Both the position numbers and the translations under genes were made by a program. This document shows positions 51,409 through 59,148 of a stretch of DNA of 64,000 nt, piece by piece; the first letter of the stretch is position 1; each line of letters begins with the position of its first letter. Origin of the DNA: Propionibacteriaceae bacterium (GTDB lineage Bacteria; Actinomycetota; Actinomycetes; Propionibacteriales; Propionibacteriaceae); contig JADKFR010000003.1 of NCBI GenBank assembly GCA_016717345.1, positions 186,001 to 250,000 on the forward strand, in the 5' to 3' direction. The notes under the pieces are model-generated. The model ran no database searches and was not told the DNA's origin. It was given only the letters and a program-made list of their open reading frames with translations.

Positions 51409-52470
51409 CTACGCCAACCAGGTGAGCCAATAGCCGTGGGGATGGCAGGTGGCGAGGTGCTCGACGCTGCGCCGTCCGTCCCGCCAACGGGTCACGCTCA
51501 GCAACGTCAAGGTCGAGTCCTCCATCCCGGGCGGGCAGGGCAGGCCGGGGGCGTAGGCCGGTGCTTCCGCGCAGACCCAGGACAGGTCGCGATGCTGGGC
51601 GATGAGCTCGAGCTCGCCGAGAAATGCGTCGCGGCCCGCCCGGTCGAGGTAGTTGAGCACCCAACTCGTCGTGATCACCAGATGCCCCACCGGCAGCGCT
51701 ACTGCAGTCGAGGCCAACGCGGTCGCCGCGTCCCCGGCCCGGACCTGTACCCCGGCTTCCCTGGCGAGCTGGATCGCCGTACCGAGGCGTTCGAAGCGGT
51801 CGGTCTGGTCCGGCCAGACGCAGGCGCGCAGCCAGCGGACCTGCTCGGCATCCGCCAGATCGATCGGTGATCGGTCGAGGCCCAGCCGCGCCACCACCCG
51901 CGGGATCCGGGCCGGCAACAGCTCGGGGCGATCGCCGCGGGGCGTGCAGCTGATGACCAGCCGCCGTCCGCCCAGCCGATGCCCGGCGTAGTCGTAGCCG
52001 TACTCCGAGACGAGCAGGTTGAGCCCGGCGCTCGCCCCCACGTCCAGGTGCGCCAGGTCGCCCACGTCGGCGGCCACCCTGGCCATCCCGACCAGCAGCA
52101 GCGCGCTGCGTCCGATCTCGTTGGTCTGAGGCGTCCGGTTCCGCACCAACTCGGCCACCTCGTCTCGACGCTCCCGACAGAAGCCGACGAAGGCGGGCAC
52201 CGGATCATCCCGGCGCGGGTCGGCGGTCAGGTTGGGGTAGTAGGCGGCCAGCGGTGCGGACGGGTCTGCCAGCAGCAGATCGTGCACGGCTGCCAACAGG
52301 GTCACCGGCAGCTGGTTCGGGCCGGGCGCTTCAGCGAGCAGGTCCAGCACCTCGGGCACGTCGGCCAGCCCCCCGGCCAAGCGCTGGTAGAGCGGGGCTC
52401 GAGGCCCGGCGACACCCTCGAAGTCCCGCATCCGGACGGACAGGTCGCGCGCGGTCACCTGCTGAGTCAA
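51409..52470 (-). CDS. DUF2332 family protein
   Basis: 353 residues. DPVPAFVGFCRERRDEVAELVRNRTPQTNEIGRSALL and LDVGASAGLNLLVSEYGYDY are the DUF2332 hallmark, found mainly in actinobacteria and alphaproteobacteria; the GASAGLN loop recalls a nucleotide or SAM site but activity is unknown. It converges on the regulator gene. Single-gene unit. Confidence 0.85.
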   Translation of the reverse strand: MTQQVTARDLSVRMRDFEGVAGPRAPLYQRLAGGLADVPEVLDLLAEAPGPNQLPVTLLAAVHDLLLADPSAPLAAYYPNLTADPRRDDPVPAFVGFCRERRDEVAELVRNRTPQTNEIGRSALLLVGMARVAADVGDLAHLDVGASAGLNLLVSEYGYDYAGHRLGGRRLVISCTPRGDRPELLPARIPRVVARLGLDRSPIDLADAEQVRWLRACVWPDQTDRFERLGTAIQLAREAGVQVRAGDAATALASTAVALPVGHLVITTSWVLNYLDRAGRDAFLGELELIAQHRDLSWVCAEAPAYAPGLPCPPGMEDSTLTLLSVTRWRDGRRSVEHLATCHPHGYWLTWLA

Positions 52471-52531
52471 TCAGGCCGCGCGCTCCAGGGACAGGTGCCC
52501 TTCTTGCGCAGCCTCCGCAGCGGCGCGCCGC

Positions 52532-53812
52532 TCAGGAGTAGCGCAGCAGGAGGTAGGGCGTGGCGATGGCCACCGTGACGAGGGCGACCACACTGCCATA
52601 TCGGGTGAACTCCCAAAAAGAAATGGGGTGGCCGCTCCGCTTCGCGATCCCCGTGACGACGACGTTGGCGCTGGCTCCGATGGCGGTCGCGTTCCCGCCG
52701 AGGTCGGCGCCCAACAGGAGGGCCCACCACAGGCCGTTCTGGCCGGCCAGGGGGCCCTGGCCTCCCACCAACTGGTCGACGACAGGCGCCATGGTCGCCA
52801 CGAACGGAATGTTGTCGACAATCGCTGACAGCAGTGCCGACCCCCACAACAGCAGCATCATGGCCACCGGCAGGCTGTTGCCGGTGGCAGCGATCAGGGC
52901 GCTGGCGAGATGGTCGATGACGCCGGTCTTGACCAGCGAGCCGACCAGCAGGAACAGCCCGGCGAAGAACAGCAGCGTCTCCCATTCGATGTCGACCAGG
53001 TAGGACTGGGGTCTCAGTCCGCTGATCGCGATCAGCGTGCCGGCACCGAGCAAGGCCACCACCGACGGCTCCAGCCCCAGCACGCCGTGCAGGGTGAACG
53101 CGAGGAGCACCATCGCCAGGACAACCAGGCTGCGGACCAGCAGGGAGTGGTCCTGGATGGCCTCGCGCTCATCGAGCTTCATCACCTCCGCCACCTGGTC
53201 GGGGTCGGCGGTGAAGTCCTTGCGGAACAGGAACCGGGAAAGCCCGACGAAGACGACCAGCATCACGAAAACGATCGGCGCCAGATTGACCAGGAAGTCG
53301 TTGAACGTCAGCCCCGAGCGGCTGGCGACGATCAGGTTCGGGGGATCCCCGACCAGGGTGGCGGTGCCTCCGATGTTGGACGCCAAGGCCTCGGCGATCA
53401 GGAAGGGCACCGGACGGACGCCGATCCGCTCGCACACCAAGAGGGTCACCGGTGCGATGAGGAGCACCGTGGTCACGTTGTCCAGTCCCGCCGAGGCGAC
53501 GGCGGTGATCAGGCACAGCAGGGTCATCACCCGGAAGGGCCGACCGCCGGCCCGCTTCGCGGCCCAGATGGCGACATATTCGAAGACGCCGGTCTGGCGG
53601 AGCACCCCGACGATCACCATCATGCCGAAGAGGAGGAAGATGACGTTCCAGTCGATCCCGGTTTCCGGGGAAAAGAACGCATCATCGGTCCCCAGCACGC
53701 CGATCGCCAGGATCACCCCTGCGCCGCCCAGGGCAGCCGCCACGCGATTCACGCGCTCCGAGGCGATCAACACGTAGGCGATCGTGAAGACGATGATCGC
53801 CGCCAGCATCAT
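52532..53812 (-). CDS. ArsB/NhaD-type ion transporter
   Basis: 426 residues, about 11 membrane segments. ITAVASAGLDNVTTVLLIAPV and ALASNIGGTATLVGDPPNLIVAS are the ion transporter superfamily signature seen in ArsB, NhaD and SLC13-like proteins; the second half repeats it (IVDNIPFVATMAPV, GADLGGNATAIGASANV). The substrate could be Na+/H+, arsenite or citrate; no ars genes are nearby. ATG 53812 overlaps the CBS gene stop (ATGA). Confidence 0.86.
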   Translation of the reverse strand: MMLAAIIVFTIAYVLIASERVNRVAAALGGAGVILAIGVLGTDDAFFSPETGIDWNVIFLLFGMMVIVGVLRQTGVFEYVAIWAAKRAGGRPFRVMTLLCLITAVASAGLDNVTTVLLIAPVTLLVCERIGVRPVPFLIAEALASNIGGTATLVGDPPNLIVASRSGLTFNDFLVNLAPIVFVMLVVFVGLSRFLFRKDFTADPDQVAEVMKLDEREAIQDHSLLVRSLVVLAMVLLAFTLHGVLGLEPSVVALLGAGTLIAISGLRPQSYLVDIEWETLLFFAGLFLLVGSLVKTGVIDHLASALIAATGNSLPVAMMLLLWGSALLSAIVDNIPFVATMAPVVDQLVGGQGPLAGQNGLWWALLLGADLGGNATAIGASANVVVTGIAKRSGHPISFWEFTRYGSVVALVTVAIATPYLLLRYS

Positions 53813-54261
53813 GGGACGGGGTCCCCGCACATCAACTCAAGGAGGTGGGACGCCGTGACCACCCCGACGATGGTGCCGTCGTCGACGACGGCGCACAAGG
53901 GACTGCGCAGCCTGGCCATCACGGCGGCCAGTTCGAGGACGGTGTCTTCGGCCTTGAGTACGGGCACCTCCACCGCGCGCAGCGGGAGCAGTTCACCCAC
54001 GGTGGCCCGGCCGAGACGACTCGCGATCCGGTCGGCCGCGTCCTCCCCGATCACGCCGGCCAGCGTCGGATCGGCCTGCACATAGTCGGGCACCAGGAAC
54101 CGGACCACTTCCGAGGCCGGCAGCACGGCCTTCGGCGAGCCATCCAGATCGGTGACCACGAGCCCGGGCAACCGCTGGCTGGCCAACAGCCGGGCCGCGA
54201 CCAGCGCTGAGGTGTCGACACCCACCACCGGGTACGGTTCCGCGATCTCGCCAGCCAGCAT
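53809..54261 (-). CDS. Stand-alone CBS-pair protein coupled to the transporter
   Basis: 150 residues holding two CBS motifs: DTSALVAARLLASQRLPGLVVTDLDG and AEDTVLELAAVMARLRSPLCAVVDDGTIVGVVTASHLLELM. CBS pairs bind adenosine nucleotides and often gate transporters; translational coupling to the NhaD-like gene suggests it regulates that protein. TATTGT lies six bases before ATG 54261, so the operon mRNA is probably leaderless. The 92 codons upstream in frame are not believed. Confidence 0.82.
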   Translation of the reverse strand: MLAGEIAEPYPVVGVDTSALVAARLLASQRLPGLVVTDLDGSPKAVLPASEVVRFLVPDYVQADPTLAGVIGEDAADRIASRLGRATVGELLPLRAVEVPVLKAEDTVLELAAVMARLRSPLCAVVDDGTIVGVVTASHLLELMCGDPVP

Positions 54262-54267
54262 GCCCCC

Positions 54268-54273
54268 ACAATA
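54268..54273 (-). promoter_or_regulatory. -10 element of CBS-transporter operon
   Basis: Minus strand reads TATTGT, six bases before ATG 54261. Confidence 0.5.
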
Positions 54274-54559
54274 AGGGCGCGTTGGTGGTGTTCGCGGCTG
54301 GGATTGGTCAGGCGTTGCACGCCTTGAAGTGTCGCTGCACCGAGTGCGCAGAACACATGTTCGACGTGGTGGTGAGTGTGGCCGGTTCCCCAGGCCACGC
54401 GCCACCGTCCACGTCGCCCAACGACACCTCCTGACTACCCACGGCTGACTTGATCGGTGCCGAGTATCCTGATGGTGGATCAAGAAGTGCGACCGCAAAC
54501 CCTCCGGCTGGTCGCCTGGCAACCGCGCATCGCGCACGGTGCCCCCGGAGGAAGATCCG

Positions 54560-54598
54560 CCTCAGGCGGAGCGCCTGAGGAAGAGCGATCACCTGAGG
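54560..54598 (+). promoter_or_regulatory. Hairpin with third repeat arm over ribosome site
   Basis: CCTCAGGCG (54560-54568) pairs with CGCCTGAGG (54572-54580) around GAG. A third CCTGAGG at 54592-54598 overlaps the GAGGAG ribosome site of the gene starting at 54606 and could pair with the same left arm, so two exclusive folds are possible. Confidence 0.5.
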
Positions 54599-54605
54599 AG
54601 CCCTC

Positions 54606-54960
54606 ATGGCCATGATGATCCCCACACCCGACTGCGAACTGTTCCTGCCGGGTCACCACGTGCATTTCATCCAATGGAAGCTGAGCCTGAAGACGGAGGC
54701 ACCGCAACGCGTCCAGCTGGTCTCCCGCGAGGGGCTGAGCATGCTCGTGCGCGTGGAGGACCACCAGGAGCTCTGGCGATTCCATGACGACGCCCAGGAT
54801 CGGAAGGCCCTCGAGCGCTGGGAGCGGGGTGCCCGCGCGGAACTTCTGGACCACGGCCTCCTGAAAGTCGCCAACGGCTATCTGTACCCCTGCCGACGGC
54901 CCGAGGACTGGCAGGACTGCCGCACGAGGAGCAGTATTCCAGTCCGGGGACAAGGCGCCC
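54606..54960 (+). CDS. Hypothetical protein, 3' end lost in poly-G tract
   Basis: MAMMIPTPDCELFLPGHHVH starts after GAGGAG. About 105 residues read well (FIQWKLSLKTEAPQRVQLVS, LWRFHDDAQDRKALERWERG, KVANGYLYPCRRPEDWQDC), then the frame becomes low-complexity and enters the poly-G tract, so the real end is uncertain. Many charged residues, no membrane segment or signal peptide. No family recognised. Confidence 0.6.
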
Positions 54961-54961
54961 A

Positions 54962-55022
<61 letters not shown>

Positions 55023-55106
55023 CGAGGCCAACAGGTTCGCCGGGGGGGGCGGGCGTACCACCGCCTTCCTTCTTGAAGTCAGCGGTGCCGATTTTCACGG
55101 GGTCGA

Positions 55107-55622
55107 TCAAGATCCGGAAGGTGGCCCCACGGTCCAGCCTGTCCGAATCGGAGGTCTCGACGATCCTGACGTCTGGCCCACCGGGAGTTCAGGGGCAGTC
55201 GTTTGCGGCTCGGTCGCACGCGGGGTCGGGGCGGCCGTTGTCCGCGCCTGGGTGGGTGTCCGCGTGGCTGATGCAGGGGTCGGCCCGAGGCCGGGTGGCG
55301 AGGCCGAGACTCCTGCGCCCCTGCCTCCAATCGCGTTGCTGATGATGCCCAGAGCCACCATCCCAACAGCCAGGCTGATACCTGCCACCTGAAGGACATT
55401 GAGGCGTGGGGTCGGCGCCGGACCCTTCTGAGATGGCGGTCCCTGGAGTACAGACACCGAGCGAACCGGTGGTCGGGGGACGTCGGGAGCGCGCGTCGCC
55501 TGGGGCGCGGTCGGAGGGCGTGCGCCTTGAGCCGGGCCAGAAGGGCTTCCGGCCGGTACCCACTGCGAGCCTGACCACACATGGCCGTTGACCACGGCAC
55601 CCGTTTGGAGGCCTGGCACCAA
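55107..55622 (-). pseudogene. Hypothetical single-pass membrane protein, frame disrupted
   Basis: 171 residues in the longest frame: a short GAVVNGHVWSGSQWVPAG segment recalling DUF2510-like motifs, a Pro-rich linker, one membrane helix (VLQVAGISLAVGMVALGIISNAIGG) and a Thr/Pro-rich outer part. Near 55185 coding sense moves to another frame (VRIVETSDSDRLDRGATFRI, then LIDPVKIGTADFKKEGGG) that runs into the poly-G tract. One indel or more is likely; start uncertain. Function unknown. Confidence 0.45.
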
Positions 55623-55730
55623 GGCCAGGATGGCGTTCGCGGACGTGAACCCCGGGCACGAGGCGCCCCGGCGCCTCAGGTCTACCGGGCAAGCGGCTGG
55701 GAGACCCCGGCACAGACCAGGCCTGGTGGG

Positions 55731-55853
55731 TTAGCCCTTTCCAGCTGCAACAAGCGGCTCGCACGCAATCCCATTCCCGTTCGAATCCCGCCAGCTGGCG
55801 TAACCCGGAGAGCCCTTCTTGTAGGTTCCCTTCGAGCATGGGCACTTGGCCAT
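55731..55853 (-). CDS. Excalibur-like calcium-binding tail, gene remnant or small ORF
   Basis: MAKCPCSKGTYKKGSPGY and ASWRDSNGNGIACEPLV carry the D-x-N-x-D/N-x-x-ACE pattern of the excalibur domain found at the ends of secreted actinobacterial proteins. No signal peptide or upstream coding part is intact in the same frame, so this is probably the end of a frame-shifted gene. Confidence 0.45.
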   Translation of the reverse strand: MAKCPCSKGTYKKGSPGYASWRDSNGNGIACEPLVAAGKG

Positions 55854-56182
55854 GAGTTGATTCTTGTCCGTGGCCGCCTTCCACTGAGGGCGGGCCGGTT
55901 CCGAAGGCTCTTGCCTGAGACGCCCTCCTCGCGGACCACGATGACCTCGTCGAAGCCGTGGCCCTGGGCGGCTTGGGTGGCGACGAAGGGTCCCGGCCTG
56001 GCTGTCCGGCCAGGGGCCGATGAGGGCCATGAGCGGATGGGCGGCGGCGACCCGCCTGCTGGGAACATCCAGCAAGGCCATCGGCCCAGCCCGGCCGAGC
56101 CAGTCACCGATCGGCGAGGAATCGCACCCTGCCCGCTCCTTGCTTCCTCGAAACTCCCCCGCTGGGCCGAACACCGCCCGGT
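55854..56182. other. Stretch without an intact gene
   Basis: 329 bases downstream of the PASTA lipoprotein gene. Minus-strand fragments in different frames look coding (MALIGPWPDSQ; ATQAAQGHGFDEVIVVREE) and may be the broken front of the excalibur-tailed protein. No repeat or promoter recognised. Confidence 0.4.
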
Positions 56183-56674
56183 TCAGGGGCACCGCTCGTT
56201 CAGCTTCACCGACGCGAGGACGACGATTGCGGACAGTGGCACGGCCTTCCCGGCGGCGGGCTTCTGCCGGCAGACCTTCCAGTTGGAATCGACAAGCTGG
56301 AGCCGACCAAGACCTGAGGCGTCTTGCTGGTCCACGAAGAAGGACCCGAGCGACTGGAGTTCGTCCTGTGCGTCCTGCAGGTTCTTGCCGACCAGTCTGG
56401 GCATCCTGAACGTCTCCGGCTCGGGCTCCTCCGGCTGCGTCGGTTCGGGTCTTGCGGTCTGGCTCTCCGGTCGAGTCGGTGGCGCCGTGGTTGGTTCCGG
56501 GCTTGTGTCCGACGGTGTCACAGTCACGGCGACCGTGGCGGTGACGGTAGTTGTCGCCATTGGCGCCGAGACCTCTTCCTGCTGGCTCCCACCAGAGCCG
56601 CACGAACTCAGCGCGAAGGCCGCCACGGCCATGCTCGCGACTACGGTAAGGGTCTTGTGCTTCTTGACGGTCAT
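56183..56674 (-). CDS. PASTA-domain lipoprotein
   Basis: 163 residues. Signal peptide with lipobox (MTVKKHKTLTVVASMAVAAF, then ALSSCGSG, lipidated Cys about residue 26), a Thr/Pro/Glu-rich stalk (about 35-85) and one PASTA-like domain (MPRLVGKNLQDAQDELQSLG ... WKVCRQKPAAGKAVP ... VKLNERCP) with a probable Cys-Cys disulfide. Anchored outside the membrane; PASTA domains often bind muropeptides, but function here is unknown. GGACGGAG lies before the ATG. Confidence 0.8.
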   Translation of the reverse strand: MTVKKHKTLTVVASMAVAAFALSSCGSGGSQQEEVSAPMATTTVTATVAVTVTPSDTSPEPTTAPPTRPESQTARPEPTQPEEPEPETFRMPRLVGKNLQDAQDELQSLGSFFVDQQDASGLGRLQLVDSNWKVCRQKPAAGKAVPLSAIVVLASVKLNERCP

Positions 56675-56799
56675 ACTCCGTCCCCCCGAACGTTGGTCAG
56701 CCCCGGTTGTCCACCTGCCGTTCGAACCTACCGCGCCCCCGTCCCAAGTGACGGCCGTTCAATCAGACCGAGAACTTTGGCAGGCACCTGGCGCACGAA

Positions 56800-56814
56800 C
56801 CGGTTCGAATCCGG
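56800..56814 (+). other. tRNA T-arm-like sequence
   Basis: CCGGTTCGAATCCGG has the 4-7-4 form of a tRNA T-arm with the canonical TTCGAAT loop, but no anticodon or acceptor partner upstream. Could be a tRNA 3' remnant (old attachment site) or chance. Confidence 0.3.
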
Positions 56815-56870
56815 CGGCACCGCACCGACCAGAAGCACGGTGGCCTCATCGGCGCGACTGGGCTCACGGG

Positions 56871-57005
56871 GTGGCCCGGCCCTACCCCGGGGACCGACTC
56901 GACAGCGTCGCCGACGCCCTGGACGCTGCTCGGAGCATCGCGCTGGCGGGTGTGTACCGGATGCGTGCCGAAGGCCTCGGTGGCCAGTTCCCCATCAGCG
57001 CCTGA
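56871..57005 (+). CDS. Small ORF or C-terminal gene fragment
   Basis: 44 residues from GTG: VARPYPGDRLDSVADALDAA and RSIALAGVYRMRAEGLGGQF. Third-position GC is high and a terminator follows nine bases after the stop, so it may be real or the end of a lost gene. No family recognised. Confidence 0.35.
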   Translation: MARPYPGDRLDSVADALDAARSIALAGVYRMRAEGLGGQFPISA

Positions 57006-57013
57006 GAACGAGA

Positions 57014-57037
57014 AAACCCCCTCTGACGAGGGGGTTT
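57014..57037. terminator. Terminator of tRNA genes
   Basis: AAACCCCCTC and GAGGGGGTTT form a perfect 10-bp stem around TGAC; on the minus strand it is followed by TTTTCTCG, terminating the tRNA transcript. Confidence 0.85.
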
Positions 57038-57044
57038 ATCCTTG

Positions 57045-57117
57045 TAGCCCCGACGGGATTCGAACCCGCGCTACCGCCTTGAGAGGGCGGCGTGCTAGGC
57101 CGCTACACAACGGGGCC
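57045..57117 (-). tRNA. tRNA-Glu (anticodon CUC)
   Basis: 73 bases. Acceptor GGCCCCG/CGGGGCT (first pair G-U), D arm GTAGCGGCCTAGCAC, anticodon stem GCCGCCCTCTCAAGGCGGT with CTC in the loop, T arm GCGGGTTCGAATCCCGT. CCA is not encoded. Confidence 0.92.
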
Positions 57118-57186
57118 CTAGCTGTTCGCCTAGGCGAACCCAGCGAACATTACCAAACCACAACCAGCGACGAGAAACCTCGTGCG

Positions 57187-57258
57187 CTGGGGTACTAGGA
57201 CTCGAACCTAGACTGACGGAACCAGAATCCGGCGGGCTGCCAATTACCCCATACCCCA
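57187..57258 (-). tRNA. tRNA-Gln (anticodon CUG)
   Basis: 72 bases. Acceptor TGGGGTA/TACCCCA, D arm GGTAATTGGCAGCC, anticodon stem CCGGATTCTGGTTCCG-type with CTG, T arm CTAGGTTCGAGTCCTAG. Discriminator G; CCA not encoded. Probably co-transcribed with tRNA-Glu (69-base gap). Confidence 0.92.
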
Positions 57259-57349
57259 CTATCCCTGAGGGATCTGCCGACCGGATCGCGGTGCGACGGA
57301 ACCTTCTCAACGACGCCGGTCCGGTGAGGACCAGCGACGCACGACTTTA

Positions 57350-58312
57350 CTAGACGCCGCCACCGCCCGCCAAACCAGGCACTTCGGGCGGGGTCCTTGT
57401 CTCCAGCCCCCACCGCCTCGCCAACCAGATCGCACCCAGGGCGAACAGCCCGAAGCCGGCCAAGTCCCAGCCCGCGTCCGCCCAGCCGATGACCTGGGTC
57501 GCCTTCACCTCGGCGATGGTGCTCGTCAGCCCCGCGTAGCCGAACGCGAAGATGTTGTTGACCACGTGGGCGGCGATCCCCGCCTCCAGACCACCCGTCT
57601 TGAGCGCCAGAATCCCCGCGAGCAGGCCGAACCCGAAGCGGTCGAGGAACAGCGGCAGGTTCTGCGTCCCGTGAAACGCGGCGAACAGCGCCGCCGAGGC
57701 CACAATGCCGAACCAGGGGCCACGAGCGATGGGGCTCAACGCCTGCATCAGGTAGCCGCGGAAGAAGTACTCCTCCGCCGCGGCCTGCAGCGGCGAGGTG
57801 AGGACGATGGCCACGGCGAACCACCAGAAACCCGGCTGCGGACGGATCGTCCAGTCCTGGCCCCAGCGGGACGCCACCAGCACCGCATTCAGGACCACGG
57901 CGGCCACCAGCATGGCGGCCAGCCCGAAGCCCCAGCGCAGCCCGGGCCGCACCGAGTGCAACCAGCGAGGGTGCACCCGGTGGATCATCAGCATGAGTCC
58001 GAAGCTGATCGGGATCAGCATCGCCAGTCCGAGGTGGGCGGCCACCATCCCGGCCGGGTTCTCGAAAGCCCGCGCCTGGGCGGAGAAGCTGCCGAACTCC
58101 CCTGGCTGCCCGGCGACCAGCCACGCCAGCCCCACGATCGCAGCGACGACCAGCGGCACCACGATCAGGAACAGCAGCATGCCAAGCGCACTCCCGGCCA
58201 TCCCCCGCACCGCCGTCAGCAACCTTGAGGGTGACTGTGGCTCATCCAGTGCGAGCACCTCCGGGTAGGTGACCCCGGGACGCGGCCGCCTCAACGCGAG
58301 GCGCTCCACCAC
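57350..58312 (-). CDS. CPBP family intramembrane metalloprotease
   Basis: 320 residues, seven to eight membrane segments. The abortive-infection/CPBP motifs are AAAEEYFFRGYLMQ (EExxxR), FAAFHGTQ (histidine) and AAHVVNNIFAF. Members cleave prenylated or membrane peptides; target unknown. GTG 58312 (or 58309) starts one base after the stop of the FAH gene. Confidence 0.87.
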   Translation of the reverse strand: MVERLALRRPRPGVTYPEVLALDEPQSPSRLLTAVRGMAGSALGMLLFLIVVPLVVAAIVGLAWLVAGQPGEFGSFSAQARAFENPAGMVAAHLGLAMLIPISFGLMLMIHRVHPRWLHSVRPGLRWGFGLAAMLVAAVVLNAVLVASRWGQDWTIRPQPGFWWFAVAIVLTSPLQAAAEEYFFRGYLMQALSPIARGPWFGIVASAALFAAFHGTQNLPLFLDRFGFGLLAGILALKTGGLEAGIAAHVVNNIFAFGYAGLTSTIAEVKATQVIGWADAGWDLAGFGLFALGAIWLARRWGLETRTPPEVPGLAGGGGV

Positions 58313-58313
58313 C

Positions 58314-59117
58314 TCAGGATTCCTGGCCGACGACCGGGTTCGTGAGGGTCCCGATGCCCTCAATCGACACGGTCACTTCGTCGCCGGCCACCATGGGACC
58401 AACCCCGGCCGGGGTGCCCGTCAGGATCACGTCGCCGGGCAGCAGGGTGGTGAAGTCGCTGATGTGCGCGATCAGATCTGCGACCTGGTACGTCATCGCG
58501 GAGGTGTTGCCCTGTTGCCTGGTCTCGCCGTTCAGCGTGGTGGTGACCTCGAGATCGGCCACCTCGTCCAAGCCGAGGTGGGTCACGATCCACGGCCCCA
58601 ACGGGCAGAAGGTGTCGAAGCCCTTGGCGCGGGTCCATTGCCCGTCCGTCTGCTGCAGGTCCCGGGCCGTGACGTCGTTGGCCACGGTGTAGCCGAAGAT
58701 CACCTCGGCTGCCCGTTCCCGGGGCACCCGCCGGCTGATCCGTCCGATGACCACGGCCAACTCGCCTTCGAAGTGCAGGTTGGAGGTCTCCGGAGGACGG
58801 ACGATGGCCTCGCCGGGGCCGATCACCGAGGTGTTGGGCTTGAAGAACGTCAACGGCAGATCAGGGACGGTGTTGCCGAGTTCGGCGGCGTGCGCGGCAT
58901 AGTTGCGGCCGACGCCGATCACCTTGCTCCGCGGGATCACGGGGCTGAGCAGTCTCACCTCAGCGAGGTCGATCCGCTCCCCGGTGTAATGGACGGGCCC
59001 GGCGAGGGGATCACCTGTCACGACCGCGACCGTGTCGGGGTTCGGGCCCCCGTCCGCAGCCAACTCGACCACCCCGAAGACGGGGTCACCACCATGGGAG
59101 AAACGTGCAACGCGCAT
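58314..59117 (-). CDS. Fumarylacetoacetate hydrolase family protein
   Basis: 267 residues. IGVGRNYAAHAAELG, FEGELAVVIGRISRRVP (metal-binding Glu pair), GYTVANDVTARDLQ and LPGDVILTGTPAGVG mark the FAH C-terminal domain, as in oxaloacetate decarboxylases and acylpyruvases; exact substrate not clear. TAGGGT lies seven bases before ATG 59117. Promoter-proximal gene of a pair with the CPBP gene. Confidence 0.88.
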   Translation of the reverse strand: MRVARFSHGGDPVFGVVELAADGGPNPDTVAVVTGDPLAGPVHYTGERIDLAEVRLLSPVIPRSKVIGVGRNYAAHAAELGNTVPDLPLTFFKPNTSVIGPGEAIVRPPETSNLHFEGELAVVIGRISRRVPRERAAEVIFGYTVANDVTARDLQQTDGQWTRAKGFDTFCPLGPWIVTHLGLDEVADLEVTTTLNGETRQQGNTSAMTYQVADLIAHISDFTTLLPGDVILTGTPAGVGPMVAGDEVTVSIEGIGTLTNPVVGQES

Positions 59118-59124
59118 GCGCCTC

Positions 59125-59130
59125 ACCCTA
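59125..59130 (-). promoter_or_regulatory. -10 element of leaderless FAH gene
   Basis: Minus strand reads TAGGGT, seven bases before ATG 59117. Confidence 0.55.
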
Positions 59131-59148
59131 GCGTCCGGGCGGAGAGCC

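Larger units (their letters stand above)
54262..54605. other. Intergenic region upstream of CBS gene and 54.6 kb hypothetical
   Basis: 344 bases with the -10 of the CBS operon at its left end and, at its right, a candidate plus-strand promoter (TTGATC near 54449; GTATCC near 54466) and the repeat hairpin at 54560-54580. No gene with the local codon pattern is seen. Confidence 0.5.
56675..57044. other. Region between lipoprotein gene and tRNA genes
   Basis: 370 bases: the lipoprotein promoter area, a T-arm-like sequence at 56800-56814, a small plus-strand frame (56871-57005) and the terminator at 57014-57037. No other gene seen. Confidence 0.5.

Noticed and set aside
56730..56825. Third tRNA gene
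   Set aside because: Only a T-arm-like hairpin; no acceptor, D or anticodon arm upstream.
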